DNA from: Hymenoscyphus infarciens
Taxonomy: Eukaryota > Ascomycota > Leotiomycetes > Helotiales > Helotiaceae
DNA length: 58,730 bases
Direction: 5' to 3'
Assembly (NCBI GenBank): GCA_001414345.1
Contig: LLCB01000344.1
Coordinates: 1-58,730 of the forward strand
The translations under genes were made by a program, and so were the position numbers. The notes beneath the pieces are model-generated. The model searched no databases, was not told where the DNA came from, and was given only the letters and a program-made list of their open reading frames with translations. Shown one piece after another: positions 26,691-37,970 of this stretch (positions are counted from its first letter, which is position 1; each line of letters starts with the position of its first letter).

Positions 26691-26940
26691 AATATCTTAA
26701 ACTAGTATAAAACCTAAGTTAATACTAGTTTAAAACCCTCGTAGAGACTCGTAGAGAGTATATAAGTAATTTTAGACTTAGAACTATACTATTACTAGAC
26801 TAGACAGCTAGCTATTACTTATAGAGCTATATATAAATATAGAGTAAATAGATTCTTAGTTTTTATTTAAGTTAATTAATTATTCTTTTTTATCTACTAC
26901 TTCTTACGTAATCTACTCTTATCTTATAAACTTTGACTTA
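26676..26940 (+). repeat. Truncated type A right end followed by LTR-like segment
   Basis: 26,676-26,764 matches the right end of type A copies (AACTAATATCTTAAACTAGT, ending AGAGAGTATATAAGTA). 26,765-26,940 matches the Copia-adjacent segment at 14,756-14,935 (TTTTAGACTTAGAACTATAC). A TATA-like element followed by a conserved transcribed-type block is what an LTR promoter with its R-U5 would look like. Confidence 0.5.
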
Positions 26941-27089
26941 TAAGTTTATATTTATATAGCTAATAGTCTGGTTTCTAGAGTACTTATACTAGTAGACTAC
27001 TAAGTAGTGAAATTATTTTTAATATAGAAATAATATTATTATTAGCATCTAATTTCATTTTTAGCCTCTAACTATTATTCGTATAGTAT

Positions 27090-28712
27090 TAATACTACTT
27101 TACTACTAACCCGCGAGGGTTTTAAGTTAGAGTTGAATCGGGTTCAGAGGTGATTTAAACCGATTCTAGAAGCGTATTCGAGCTAGTTTATAAAATAGAT
27201 TAAAGTAGTTTAAAATAATTCAAGAACTAGGTTTAATATACTTTAAAACTAACTTAAGATAATTCATAGTAGTAAAACCTAACTCGTTTCAACGAATTAA
27301 ACCCGGTTATAAACTAGGTTAGATAAGTTAAGTTAGTATTAGACACTAGTTTAACTTAATTCTAGACCTACCTTAAACTAGTAGTAACTTAGTATTAGAG
27401 TAGCCTTAAATTAGTACTAAAAACTATTTATCACTAGTAAATACATATTAAAAAAGACTAAAATCACATAATTAGACGTATATTACATAGCTATACTACT
27501 CTTATATAATATACCTTAGTTCCTATTATTAAATACCTAAGTCTTACTTCTACTAATTCTACTAATTCCACTGATTATTCTACTAAATATTCTACTAACC
27601 TAAATAACGTTATCTCTATATATATGTCTTAATTTAATTAGTTAGATCGGTTAGTTAGTTAGTTAGAAACTATAAGGTATATATATTAGTTTAGAAAGTA
27701 AGAGTAAAAATAGTACGTACTATAAAAGCAATAACGACAGCAATAGCGATGACGTAGATAATAAATCCGATACTTCTAATTCGCTAGGTAACTAATTTAA
27801 GGCTTCTTATTCGCTCTACTAAAAGTCTAACTATAAAATATACCTATACTAGCTAATGTTATTCAACGACGTAGAATTGACTAGGGTAGCGAATACGACA
27901 AATACGACCTAGATTATAATACTAATAAGTAGCCTAATACCGTTACTAAGTAACGAATATAATATAATAGTAATAGAGAGTTATCGTCGTCGTTATCGTT
28001 GTCGTCGTCGTTGAAGTAAAGTATCGAAGTATTAAAGTATTAAAGTCGTAGTTATTAAAGTCGAAGTCGAAGGTAGAGATAGCTCGTATACTAGGTCTTA
28101 GCGGTTATATAGCTAGTTATACGTAGTATACTATGTTTGATAAGAGTAACCCTAGTATAAAAGCTATACTCTACTATATAACCTACTTTAGTTATATGAC
28201 TTACTAAATTTATACACTAGTAGCTTTAAATTTAAAGACTACTAGAATATAAAAATTATATAAGATTTATATATAAAAAGCTACTTAAATCGCCTTTGAA
28301 AAAAAAAACACTCTCTCTAGACTTTTTATTTTTTCTTCTAAGTACTTTATTTTAGATATATTTTTTAAACTAAGTTAAGAGCTAGATTATAAGTTAGTTT
28401 CTTACTTTAAATCGTTTTATAAATTAACTTAAATTCCCTTAAATCGTTTTATAAATCGGTTTCTTACTTTAAATTATTTTATAAATTAGCTTAAATCGTT
28501 TTATAAATTAAGTTAAATCACCTTAAATTGTTTTATAAATCGGTTTCTTACTTTGAATTATTTTATAAATTAGCTTAAATTACCTTAAATCGTTTTATAA
28601 AACGTATTAGAGCTACTTTAAGAAATAACTAATATCTTAAACTAGTATTAAACTAGTATTAAGTCTAAGTTGATACTAGCTCAAGACCCTAGTAGAGGGC
28701 ATATAAGTAGTT
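27090..28712 (+). repeat. Modular repeat, copy 7 (type A, complete, lightly RIPed)
   Basis: Left end TACTACTAACCCGCGAGGGT at about 27,102, TCTACTAAT-type array 27,545-27,600, TTAG array near 27,655, AAAGCAATAACGACAGCAAT block 27,720-27,760, CGT/CGA microsatellite 27,985-28,015, promoter-like block at 28,175, about 30-bp TTTATAAATCGGTTTC units 28,380-28,600, right end CCCTAGTAGAGGGCATATAA near 28,700. It is the cleanest uninterrupted example of the full type A unit, about 1.6 kb. Confidence 0.7.
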
Positions 28713-29333
28713 TAGATAGGATTAGTAGTAGCTATTGTTTTATATTAAGTGCTATTAGATCTTATAGTCTTAATTAGTGTTTCAGAGGCGGTTTTTATAC
28801 TACGAGAGCGCCGAGCATTGTCTAGAGAGTTTAATTAATAGATCTTATTATATATAGTATACGAATAGTTAGGAAAACACCTAATTGAAGGTTTGTTTAT
28901 ATGCTACTATTTATCTAGCTATTAACTGATTGTCTTATTTCTTTCTAGAGGTCGGCATCTGAGATTCTATAGAACACCTAGAGCTATTACTAGAATGGTT
29001 CCATTCTATTTTAGATGCTCTCTAGAACCCAACCTAACCCTCTTATTTCTGGAAAGCTCTACTGAAATCCAGAAACGTGACTTTCGGATCAGGGGTATGC
29101 GGGAGGCGAAATAAGAGGATAGAGAGTGAAGTAAAGAGGATACTCAGAAGCCTAGCACAAAAATACGTGTACTCACCAGTATATATATCCAAGCGAGGCT
29201 CTATTTCCAATTGAGTCTTCTCTAGATAGTTCTGTTTCGTTTTAAATGAAGTCTAGAAAGGGTCCAGAGGCCCTAGTTTCTAGAAAGTTCCACTAGAGCA
29301 GGTTACATATGCCAACATCTGCTAAACTATACA
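28713..29333. other. Intergenic boundary region, no gene seen
   Basis: Composition moves from AT-rich repeat to normal genic DNA. It contains imperfect palindromes: AGAATGGTTCCATTCT near 28,995-29,010 inside longer imperfect arms, and a TCTAGAAAGGG/CCCTAGTTTCTAGA pair near 29,250-29,283. No coding region with a believable start or domain. Confidence 0.5.
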
Positions 29334-31380
29334 CTATTCTTCCGCTGTCCCCTTCACGCCAGGAGTTTCCAAAATTTGAGTAATATGCTGTTTGGAAAGC
29401 CAAGCATCCTCTGGAGTGAACCACCAACTCACGAGAGCAAATATAGTCACGATGACCATAATTACGGGCGCATCTAATCATCTATCAGCAGGGCGAATAA
29501 AAAGTGATTAGAGACTTACAGTTCAAATTCTCCCCACTGACGGGGAATACGAAAGGCGAAAAGAGGACTGCGACAACCCATCCATTCCAGAAAATTCCAA
29601 TGAATTGAAATGGTCTACTCAATCTCCCCAAACTCCATTTTGGCTTCGGGAAGTTGTTGGGGGTGAGGAAGACTCTCCCAAAACATATCAATCCATAGGC
29701 TGCAGCGGAGGGAACACCGGCTGCAGAAATAAGAGAGGTGAAGGCGACCGAAGAAGGTAAAATTGTGCAAGTTACCAAGGCAGCAATCCCACCGACGACA
29801 AGAACCGCATTTCGTGGCTGCCCCTCTGGTGAGACCTTTGAGACCCAATTTGAATAAGGCAGTACTCCGTCGCGAGCAACCGCAAAAACAAGTCGTGATG
29901 CTGCTACTATGGCAATTGCTGTATTCTGTGTATTGTTAGCTCAGCTGAGAGTTCGGGATTGATAGTAAACTTACAAACCATAGAGCAACGATGCATATTA
30001 TGTTCATAAATATGTGGCCACCTTTGCCTAAAACAACGGCATAAAGTGGAACAAAGGGTTGGGGGGATCCGAAAGAGAAAAGAGTCTCGGTATCAGGCTG
30101 GGTAGGTGTTTAGCACAGTATAACAATAATTGGGAATGGGGTCTATACCGCACAGAACAAGAAGAGGATGACCGTGATGAAACCTCCAATCCCACTTATG
30201 ACAGTACTCCAGAAAATACCCTTGGCTGCATTAACACTTGCGTTTTTCGTTTCTTCTGCCACATGGCCGGATGCATCGAAGCCGATCAGAATCCCAGCCG
30301 TAGCAAGGTAGGATAAACACCAATTCCAGCCAGCAGGTGCACCAGTCCCATTGTATGTTGTCATGAAAGCTTCCTCGGCAGTCCGAAACCCCCAAGTCTG
30401 GGCAGTCCCGATCGGAAGCCAGATGATGTTTAAAACAAAGTCAAGTACGACAAAAGTTGATGAGAGATAAAATATGTAACGAAAATATCGTGCTAAAAAT
30501 CCCCACGTTAGTATACCAATTTCTTCGACTCTGTGAGCCAAATTGGAACTTATTTTAGACGTACGTGGTAGGAAATTCACCAGAACTGCAAGTCCCAGCA
30601 TGACCTCAGTACAGATCCATTGCACGGCTCTGAATTTCACACTACTCGAATCAGAGGGGAAGTCCAGCTCGAAAACCGTTATCTCGGAGAGCATATAGTT
30701 CACGGCACCTTGCGTATTGCTGGCACAGAATGTCGTCCAGGCTGTTGTGCTCCACCATGCGACGACAAAACCAAATAGTCGACCATATTTTGGTCCACCG
30801 GATTCAGCTGCCCATAGATAGATGGAGCCAGCGGATGGAAGTGAGGAGCAAATCTCTGCTATAACTGCGGCTGTTATGAAAGTAAAGACACATGTTATGA
30901 TATAGTTCGTCCTGTGCAGTGTTAAAAGCTAGAAAATAAGAGAGGATTGATGACTACCGACCAGTAGGCCAGATTCCCACCTGCCGCTATGCCGGTGCTG
31001 AAAGTTACTCGAACACCCCCAACAAAGTAAAGTGCAGCTAGAATCTATTAGATTACTGGCTCTCAGTCCCATGTTTAGAAACTTTACCGAATGTTGTAGC
31101 AAAATTCTCTAAAAGTCCGTATGTTCGATGAAGCACCTGTTATGTCCGTGTTAGAACATCTCCCTCAAAAAAACCGAGAATATCTGCACATACGGGTTTG
31201 TACCCAATTTGTTCCTATGATTTAATCAGTTCTCATTTCTTTAGTCATCTCCGGGCATATTTTACTTACCAACAAGCTATCATCTGCTTGAGCTTGATCC
31301 TGTTGCCTCGTTCCTTCTTCTGGTGACGAAGATTGTCCCGAAGGCTCCACGATGGCTGATTTGGAGATTTCAGAAGACAT
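29334..31380 (-). CDS. APC-family amino-acid/GABA-type permease, 9 exons, 538 aa
   Basis: A plasma- or vacuolar-membrane amino-acid, GABA or choline transporter of the fungal amino-acid/choline transporter family. My exons are 31,270-31,380, 31,194-31,214, 31,088-31,136, 30,962-31,037, 30,565-30,911, 30,149-30,492, 29,975-30,097, 29,520-29,925 and 29,334-29,473. They total 1,617 bp in one unbroken frame, supporting an intact gene. Family landmarks: FVGGVRVTF (residues 65-73), VIAEICSSLPSAGSIYLWAA (about 102-121), NGTGAPAGWNW (249-259), GFDASGHVAEETKNAS (272-287), RLVFAVARDGVLP (368-380), and a last membrane segment near the C-terminus. The start is the first ATG and gives a polar cytosolic tail of about 40 residues. 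Introns are 46-72 bp; intron 4 has a weak donor, GTCGGT. Substrate cannot be read from the sequence. It is divergent from the P450, 681 bp away. Confidence 0.9.
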
Positions 31381-32061
31381 TTGGGAGGATATAATCCAGC
31401 GACAGACAGCAGCACAGGTTTCCTCTTGCGGATATCGTCTTTATTATTGATTTTGCAAATTGCGTCGGATGTCGCGATCGAGGGGGTGCTTTCGCAATTT
31501 GGTAGCACGAGGTTGGTTCGTGGCCGTTACCCGTTACACGGGACGATCTACTTTCATCAGCGTTGCACTAGACCGTTCAAAAACAGAGATATTATTTCTC
31601 ACCAATGGCACTCTCGAGAAATGATAAATATGGATTCTCTCTCCCTATCTCGCTACCGCGGCTTCGATAATGTAACACTTTAGAGGTTGATAGGAGGTGA
31701 CTCGCCCGGTGGATCCCACCGTTGATAACCAATCATGAATCTCAAAACAACAGTCTTTTTCACGGGGGAAACCAAATCTAGAGGAAATTCCGGAAATTCG
31801 GTTGTGGGAATTACGATCCATAGCCGTGCGCTTGAGCACATCATCGGCCCATATATTTGCATCATTAGAGTTTCGGAAAAGCAAAATTGCCCATAAGCAA
31901 GCAACCGCTAAACTGCTCTGAAAGCTTGGGGGGATGTTCTTAGCACTTTTCGATTTTTTCTAATTGCGGAAGTCAAGTTTAAAATTTGTTTCAAAAAAGG
32001 GATTTAATCGAGAGTATTTTTGCTGTCTTTGACACTGCCCCACCCTCTAAAGATCAACAAA
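31381..32061. promoter_or_regulatory. Shared intergenic region between divergent permease and P450
   Basis: A 681-bp region between two start codons pointing away from each other, so it must hold both promoters. Normal composition. Short open stretches here lack domains and I treat them as noise. No regulator site could be assigned with confidence. Confidence 0.5.
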
Positions 32062-34068
32062 ATGACTGATTTACATCTCGCTACTGCATCCTTACTAGCC
32101 TTGATAGTAGCCGTACTTATTGTCGTTGGCAGGGTATGTGTCATGCCACAAGAGCCCCCTTTTGTTGATAGTTCTGCGCCATGTGCTAAAATTTACCTAG
32201 AACATTTATTCTCGCTACTTTCATCCGCTTTCCGCCATACCGAATGCTTCCTTTTTAACCCCAATTTCTAGATTATTGTGGGCATTACCCTCAGAATACA
32301 AGGGCCGTATTACGCTCGACCTTCCCAAGCTTCACGAAAAATATGGTAAGGGTCTTTCATGTTGACTTCAAGGCATGATCTGGACTAACACTAAGCGAAC
32401 AGGGCCACTCATCCGTATCGGTCCAAACGAACTTTCATTCTACTCGATAGAAATATACAAAACGGTGTATTCGATTCGGAGTCCTTTCGTAAAAGACCCT
32501 CGTGTCTATGGTCAATTCGTCCAGGATGCCCACCCGGCTCTATTTTCAATCACGTGTGTCTCAACGTTTTTGCCCCAACTACCTGATAACTTGACTGAAA
32601 ATTGAGCAGAGATCCTTATGAGCATTCTCAAAGACGTCGATTAATGGGGCAGCTATTTAATCTCTCGAAAATGGGGGCTCTGGAGGGATTAATGGTCGAG
32701 AATGTCACGGTGTTTATACAGGCATTGCATCAGAAGCTTCCGAAGCAGGTAGAAGTCATTACTGCTTGCAGAGCTTTGGAAGCTGATATTGTTTGTAAGT
32801 TTTTATCGGCTGCTTCAAGCTGCTTTGCTTATTTTCACTGCAGCTTCATTTGGATTTGGCCAAGAAATTGGTGCAATTTCATCTTGGGCCAATGGCGGTC
32901 AGCTAGAAATGGTGAAAGCGAACGATGAAAGATCGAAACTCATTGCACTGGTATACTTTCTGTATTTTCCTCAATGTGCTACACAAGTTTTCTGACCAAA
33001 ATTAGCACTCAAGTCTCCCCCTTCTTATTAATCTTTGGACCTCGCTCATGAACAAGGTCCATTTCTTCACCGGGTGGGAAACATGGTCGAATTCGGCGAT
33101 AAAAGAATTTGATTCGGTAAATGGCCCTGGATATCCTCAATATAGACTGACCCATGAACTAACGGAAAGTCAGTGGTCTTCAACTCGATTGACCAATCTC
33201 ACGTCTCCCAAATACTTATCACATCATCCGAATTTCATTTCTACTATGATTCGCTCAAATCTTCCGGCTACATTGGCTCTATCAGAAGCGAAGGAAATGC
33301 TAGGACCTGGTACTGATACTACTTCTGCAACACTCGCGCACATTCTCTGGGCTCTCGCTCACGATATAAATTTTCAAAATGAGCTTGTGAGGGACCTTGA
33401 AAGGGCTGAATGGCCAACAGATATGGGTTCGCTTGAAGATATCCCTCGACTTCGCGCAGCAGTAAAGGAAGGCATAAGATGGGCCGGGGCAGCCGCCGCT
33501 ATGCTTCCCAGGGTAGTGCCTGATGGAGGGGCGACGCTGGCAGGCGTTTTTGTCGTTGGCGGGGTAGGTTGTCTCAAAATTTACCTTACTGAGCACTCTG
33601 GGTCTTGGAGAGTGTGTCATGCTAACGATGTATAATTCCTTTGTAGACGGTCATAAGTAGTTCCCCCATCTGGTACGGCCACGATAAAATTGCATATCCG
33701 TCCCCAAAATCTTATCGACCCTCACGTTGGTTAGATGATTTTTCGAAAAGCCCCAGTGAGGTCAAGCTACGAGACGAATTTTATGTTCCTTTCTCCAAGG
33801 GATCAGCATCTTGTATTGGTGCTCAGTATGTCCATAGCTCCTTTTTCCTCATTGAACCCCCTCGGCTTGTGGCTAATTGATCATTAGCTTCGCAACTTAT
33901 GAACTCCTCCTCTCACTGTCCGAGATATTGAAAAACTTTCAATTGTCGTTACCACATGATGGAATATCATATTTGGCGCCCGATAGGGAAGCTGTACTAC
34001 CCGAGCGTTTAGAATGGGTTGCTGCAGTTCCCACTGTCGAGTTAAATGTTTGTTTCCTTGCACGTTAG
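32062..34068 (+). CDS. Cytochrome P450 monooxygenase, about 9-10 exons, 506 aa
   Basis: A microsomal haem-thiolate monooxygenase with an N-terminal membrane anchor (residues 7-22). Exons: 32,062-32,133, 32,201-32,345, 32,403-32,553, 32,610-32,794, 32,844-32,950, 33,006-33,563 (probably with a 57-bp in-frame intron at 33,117-33,173), 33,647-33,825 and 33,888-34,068, keeping one frame throughout. Landmarks: RYFHPLSAIP (29-38), KYGPLIRIGPNELSF (71-85), I-helix GPGTDTTSATL (301-311), ExxR in KEGIRW (355-360), YRPSRW (410-415), haem loop FSKGSASCIGAH with ligand Cys443. Two oddities: the hinge IPGP is IPNA, and the Arg/His usually two residues before the haem Cys is Ala. Substrate unknown. The gene may be intact but diverging. 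Confidence 0.85.
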
Positions 34069-34734
34069 ATATTGGGAAAGAAGCCCCAGTGAAATAGCCT
34101 AGCCGTGTTTTCTCCCCCCTTCCAACGTCATTATCATCAAGAAACTCTCCTTATGATCAAGGCATACATCAAACTGCAAACGTAGTTTCTTAAAAGCAAA
34201 CTACCTGTCTGTGGTCCGAGAGGGCGCCGAAACATCTGTCGTAAACGGTTGATCCTACCCTCTAAACAAGCGAGCTGAAATGCATTCAAGCTAGCAATCG
34301 AGATTTCGAAAGAAAAAGACGACAGTAAAATTGATAGTAAACTATAAGATAGGAATATTGACATCTCCTGAAAGTAAACTATGTTAGAGATTTTTCAAGT
34401 TTTCTATGTATCAAGACCAATCACTTTATATTCCACGGCTAGCCACTCTAAATTTGTAACGTAAGAGAGAGTGACATGTCACCAACCCGAGTAGAGAGGA
34501 ATTAGTTGACAGCCTGTATGTTTCAAAATAAGCGAGGATAATGATAAGATTAGATCTTTGTAACTCTGACTCGTAATCCTTGCCGTAAGTTCTTTCCGCA
34601 TTGACTACTTTTAGAACACCATTTCTCAAGTATCTTGAGATCTTTCTTTCTCGTGCTCTTCGGAATGGACGAGTTTTGAATTCTTAGGAAATCTTCTCTT
34701 AAGGTAGCTTTTACTTATTTGCTCTAGTGGAAAG
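34069..34734. other. Intergenic, no gene seen
   Basis: AT-leaning single-copy-looking DNA between the P450 and a MITE. Open stretches are short and without recognisable features. RIP signature is weak here and becomes strong only from about 34,740. Confidence 0.5.
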
Positions 34735-34736
34735 TA

Positions 34737-35244
34737 TAGTACTAGAGCATAATTCTCTATGCGATATAACTTTTTACACCAAAAATCGCTAAAAACACTA
34801 TAAATACCCTTCTCTAGTACTTTATAATCATATTAAACTTATATTTACTAATGAAGCTTATTACTAAACTAAGTATTTAACTATAAGTATTCTATATAAT
34901 AATTAATAATACTCTACTAGTTATTATTTTAAGTAGGCCTAAAGTAGACTAAGCGTAAATTCTATAGATTTTATAAGATTTTATAGGTAAAATCAGCTTA
35001 AATACCTAATATTCTACTATAACTAACTTTAACTAGATATAAATTAAGAATAGAGATCTTAAAACTTAATCCTAAGAATAAAAAAGATAGATCTCTTAAT
35101 TCTAGATATAGTTTATATATATTATATATTTATTAGATTACTATAGAACATATAGTTATAAGCGCTAACTAGTGTATTTTTGCTAGGTTTGGTATAAAAA
35201 GTCCAAAAAAGCGGCATCGTATAGAAACTTATGCTCCGGAACTG
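34737..35244. mobile_element. 508-bp mariner-type MITE with TA target duplication
   Basis: The right end in reverse complement begins CAGTTCCGGAGCATAA and the left end begins TAGTACTAGAGCATAA: the same sequence apart from one transversion and C-to-T or G-to-A changes. Similarity continues inward with TTTCTATACGAT versus TCTCTATGCGAT and CTTTTTATACCAAA versus CTTTTTACACCAAA, over about 75 bp with one indel of roughly 10 bp. TA flanks both sides (34,735-34,736 and 35,245-35,246). A CAGT terminus with TA duplication is typical of Tc1/mariner. The interior is RIP-type AT-rich DNA without coding capacity, so it is non-autonomous. Confidence 0.8.
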
Positions 35245-35662
35245 TAGAAATCATAAAGACTATGTATAAATGTCATATCTCTATCCAACGGGAATTCCGA
35301 AAAATGTTATCCACCATCTTCAACCTTCATAGCCAAGACAGGGGATCCGGGGAGCCACGGTTATATGTTGCCGGCTTGGGGCCCCGCATATACACTATCC
35401 AATGCAAACTCTATCTCTGGGTGCCGTATACCCGGATAAACCTTTCGCTAAGCCTCAACTCCACGCTTCCAGCCTCGATATTTCTCGATATGCTTTTCAA
35501 GCCAAGACTTCTGGTTATGAAAAACGATGCTCAACGCCGGAGAGGCCACGCATACCCTGAGCTGAATGGATCAGGGAAAGATGTATCAGCCACATTGGTT
35601 TTTTCTCCCTGGCCAGCTTCGCTCGTTCAAGTGCTTGATTGGTACTTCCAAGATCCATCATC

Positions 35663-36795
35663 ATGGTTTCTGTTCGCACTCAAGTTCCTTCCTTCTTTTT
35701 TTCGGCTGGCTCACTCGTTACCGCAGCACCACCATCTACAACCAACCACGACTCACTCGCTGCTTTCCCAGATCATACACCTTTAAGCACAATCTCAACG
35801 CAAAGCTTGGTAAGATTACCTTCATATATTCCCCGAATTGTACCAAGCCTTTGTTAAATGCTTCCCAGGCACCACCTCCAAGATATCGAAAAGACATCCT
35901 GCATCGAAGCAGTCCTCTACCTACTAGCCAAGCCTTCAACAATGGGCTACCCATTCCAAAGCAGTTGGGACGACCCAAACTACGTGCACCGAGTAAATAC
36001 CAACATCGTCTATAACGTGGGTGGTTCATTACCATGGCATCGATACTACACCTACATGCACTGGACACCAGGGTTACCAACCATCTTAGGAGACCTTTCT
36101 CGACGTTGGAAACATTCTTAGGGCCAATATTCATGTTCCCGTTACGGGTTTTGGTGGAAATGGAACGGGGACGTATTTACCTATGTGTTGCTGATGGACC
36201 TTTTGCGAATGTTGCTTTGCCTTTGGGTCCTAAGTATACAAATATGGATCCTTGTCTTAGTCGCAATGTGAATGAGCCGGTTACTACTCAGAATTGCAGT
36301 CAAACTAGCATTGATGCACTTTTCAAACTCACCACCTTTGAGACCGTTCGGGAGCTCTTTGGAAACTCTATACCTGAGTCCAATCGAAGAAAACACAAGC
36401 TTGCAAGAGTAGCAGCACCGGAGGACACTCCTCAATAGACGGCACACGCGGAGTAATAAACGACCTAATCAACAGCCCTAGTGGTATATTCTCCCCCCCC
36501 CCAACATTTCCCACCTCAAGCTTCCCTCTTACTAACCAAATCTCTAGACCCCCTGTTCTTCCTCCACCACGCAAACCTAGATCGCATCTGGTGGCAATGG
36601 CAAAACGTCGACCCAACCAACCGACCCTACGACATCGCCGGTCGCAACCTTCCAACAGCAAATTATTTCGGGGATAATGAGAAGGTGACGACGCTCCACC
36701 ATAATATGTAGATGACTGATGATAACATACCTAACCGAACGATTAGTACTGTGATGGATACACGGGGTGAGTTGCTTTGTTATACGTATATATAG
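35663..36795 (+). pseudogene. Secreted tyrosinase-like copper enzyme, broken
   Basis: Remains of a fungal tyrosinase (type-3 copper oxidase of phenols). In order: possible signal peptide MVSVRTQVPSFFFSAGS from 35,663; CTKP near 35,840; IEAVLYLLAKP near 35,905; CuA region YVHRVNTNIVYNVGGSLPWH and RYYTYMHW (35,980-36,064); CVADGPFANVALPLGP (36,187-36,234); GGHSSIDGTRGVINDLINSPS (36,420-36,483); an intact intron with CTAAC branch point ending 36,548; CuB DPLFFLHHANLDRIWWQWQ (36,549-36,606); and C-terminal VMDTRGELLCYTYI ending 36,795. The blocks lie in different frames, the segment between CuA and GPFAN is partly deleted, a TAG interrupts at 36,709, and a CuA-region position usually His is Tyr (NIVYN). 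Not functional as it stands. Confidence 0.85.
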
Positions 36796-37970
36796 GTTAA
36801 GGTTTTTGACGGGTTAGATATGCGGTTTTTTTGTAAATAGATCAACCATAGACTCTAGAAATGAATCGATAAGAACCACTTCTACCGATCAGCTAAGTAA
36901 TCAATTAGTCAATTAAGTACCGATATCACTAATTATTCTGCCATTTCAGAACGATCTATTATTCGCTATTATCTCCAAGTGAAGACTCTACACTGCTTTT
37001 GAGCCTTCTATTTATACTCTTAGGATAATAAGTAAAAATTCCCAAGGAAAGTAGTTGTTTAGATTATCTAAGAGAGTAAGATAAGTGTCTCTGCCTCGTC
37101 CGCCACCTATCCCTCCCGAACCCACTTGATTTATAACGAATACAAAACAGAGAGGCCTTTCTTAGAAAGAGGAATAGGCCTGACCGTGAGAAAGTAACGA
37201 ACTTAGCGATATTATAGCTTATCTGTTAACTACTAGCTTACTTGTTGACAACTACCTTAATTGTTGATTACTAGTTTACTCGTTAATTTAACTCGTAGAT
37301 AAATAGATTACTTAGTAATTAATAGCCTATCTGCTAGTTTATAGCTTACTCGACAGTTGATAGTTTACTCGTTAAGTGCTAGCTTACTAGTTAATTAACA
37401 AATTACTTCCTAGTTCATAGTTTACTTATGAAGTAATGGTTTACTTGTTGATTACTCGCTTAATTATCACCTGCCAGCTTACTTATCACTTGCCAGCTTA
37501 CTTATCACTTGCTAGCTTACTTATCACTTGCTAGCTTACCCGTCAATTGTTAGATTACTCTTATAGCTTTCTTATAACTTTACTTTTACTCAAATATTAC
37601 TACCCCCTTTTAGCCTCTAATCTTTGGCTAGCTCACTTCTGGCTCACTTCTGGCCTCGTAGCTTACCTCTGGCTTACTCGACCAAAAAAATTATCACGTG
37701 AACCCAACTAAACTCCACCTATATACTTTTCATTTTCACCTTCTTTTCTGAATGAATCGCGAGTAAATAAATGGTTCTAATGCTATATAGAGTTTGAGCA
37801 AGGTTGAATATAGATAGATAGATATAAACAATTATATACTGAAGAAAAAACCCCAGGGTATCTCTGGAAGAAAGATATATACAAGAGAGAAAAAGGTAAT
37901 AGTAGACAAGAAAAGAATAGTAGCAGTGAGCTGGTCACCTTGTTTTACCTCTATTTTTCTCTCCCAACGC
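36796..37970. other. Intergenic with degenerate minisatellite
   Basis: No gene seen. About 37,215-37,560 consists of degenerate units around TTACTTATCACTTGCCAGC (19 bp; four clear copies at 37,478-37,550) and looser TAGTTTACTCGTTAA-type units upstream. A short inverted repeat AGGCCTTTCTTAGAAAGAGG lies at 37,152-37,175. The end of the region probably includes the 3' UTR of the minus-strand rhamnogalacturonase gene. Confidence 0.6.

Noticed and set aside
36481..36548. C-rich stretch before the tyrosinase CuB as a frameshift site
   Set aside because: It is an ordinary intron: GTATATTC donor, CTAAC branch point and CTCTAG acceptor restore SPSD-PLFFLHH in frame.
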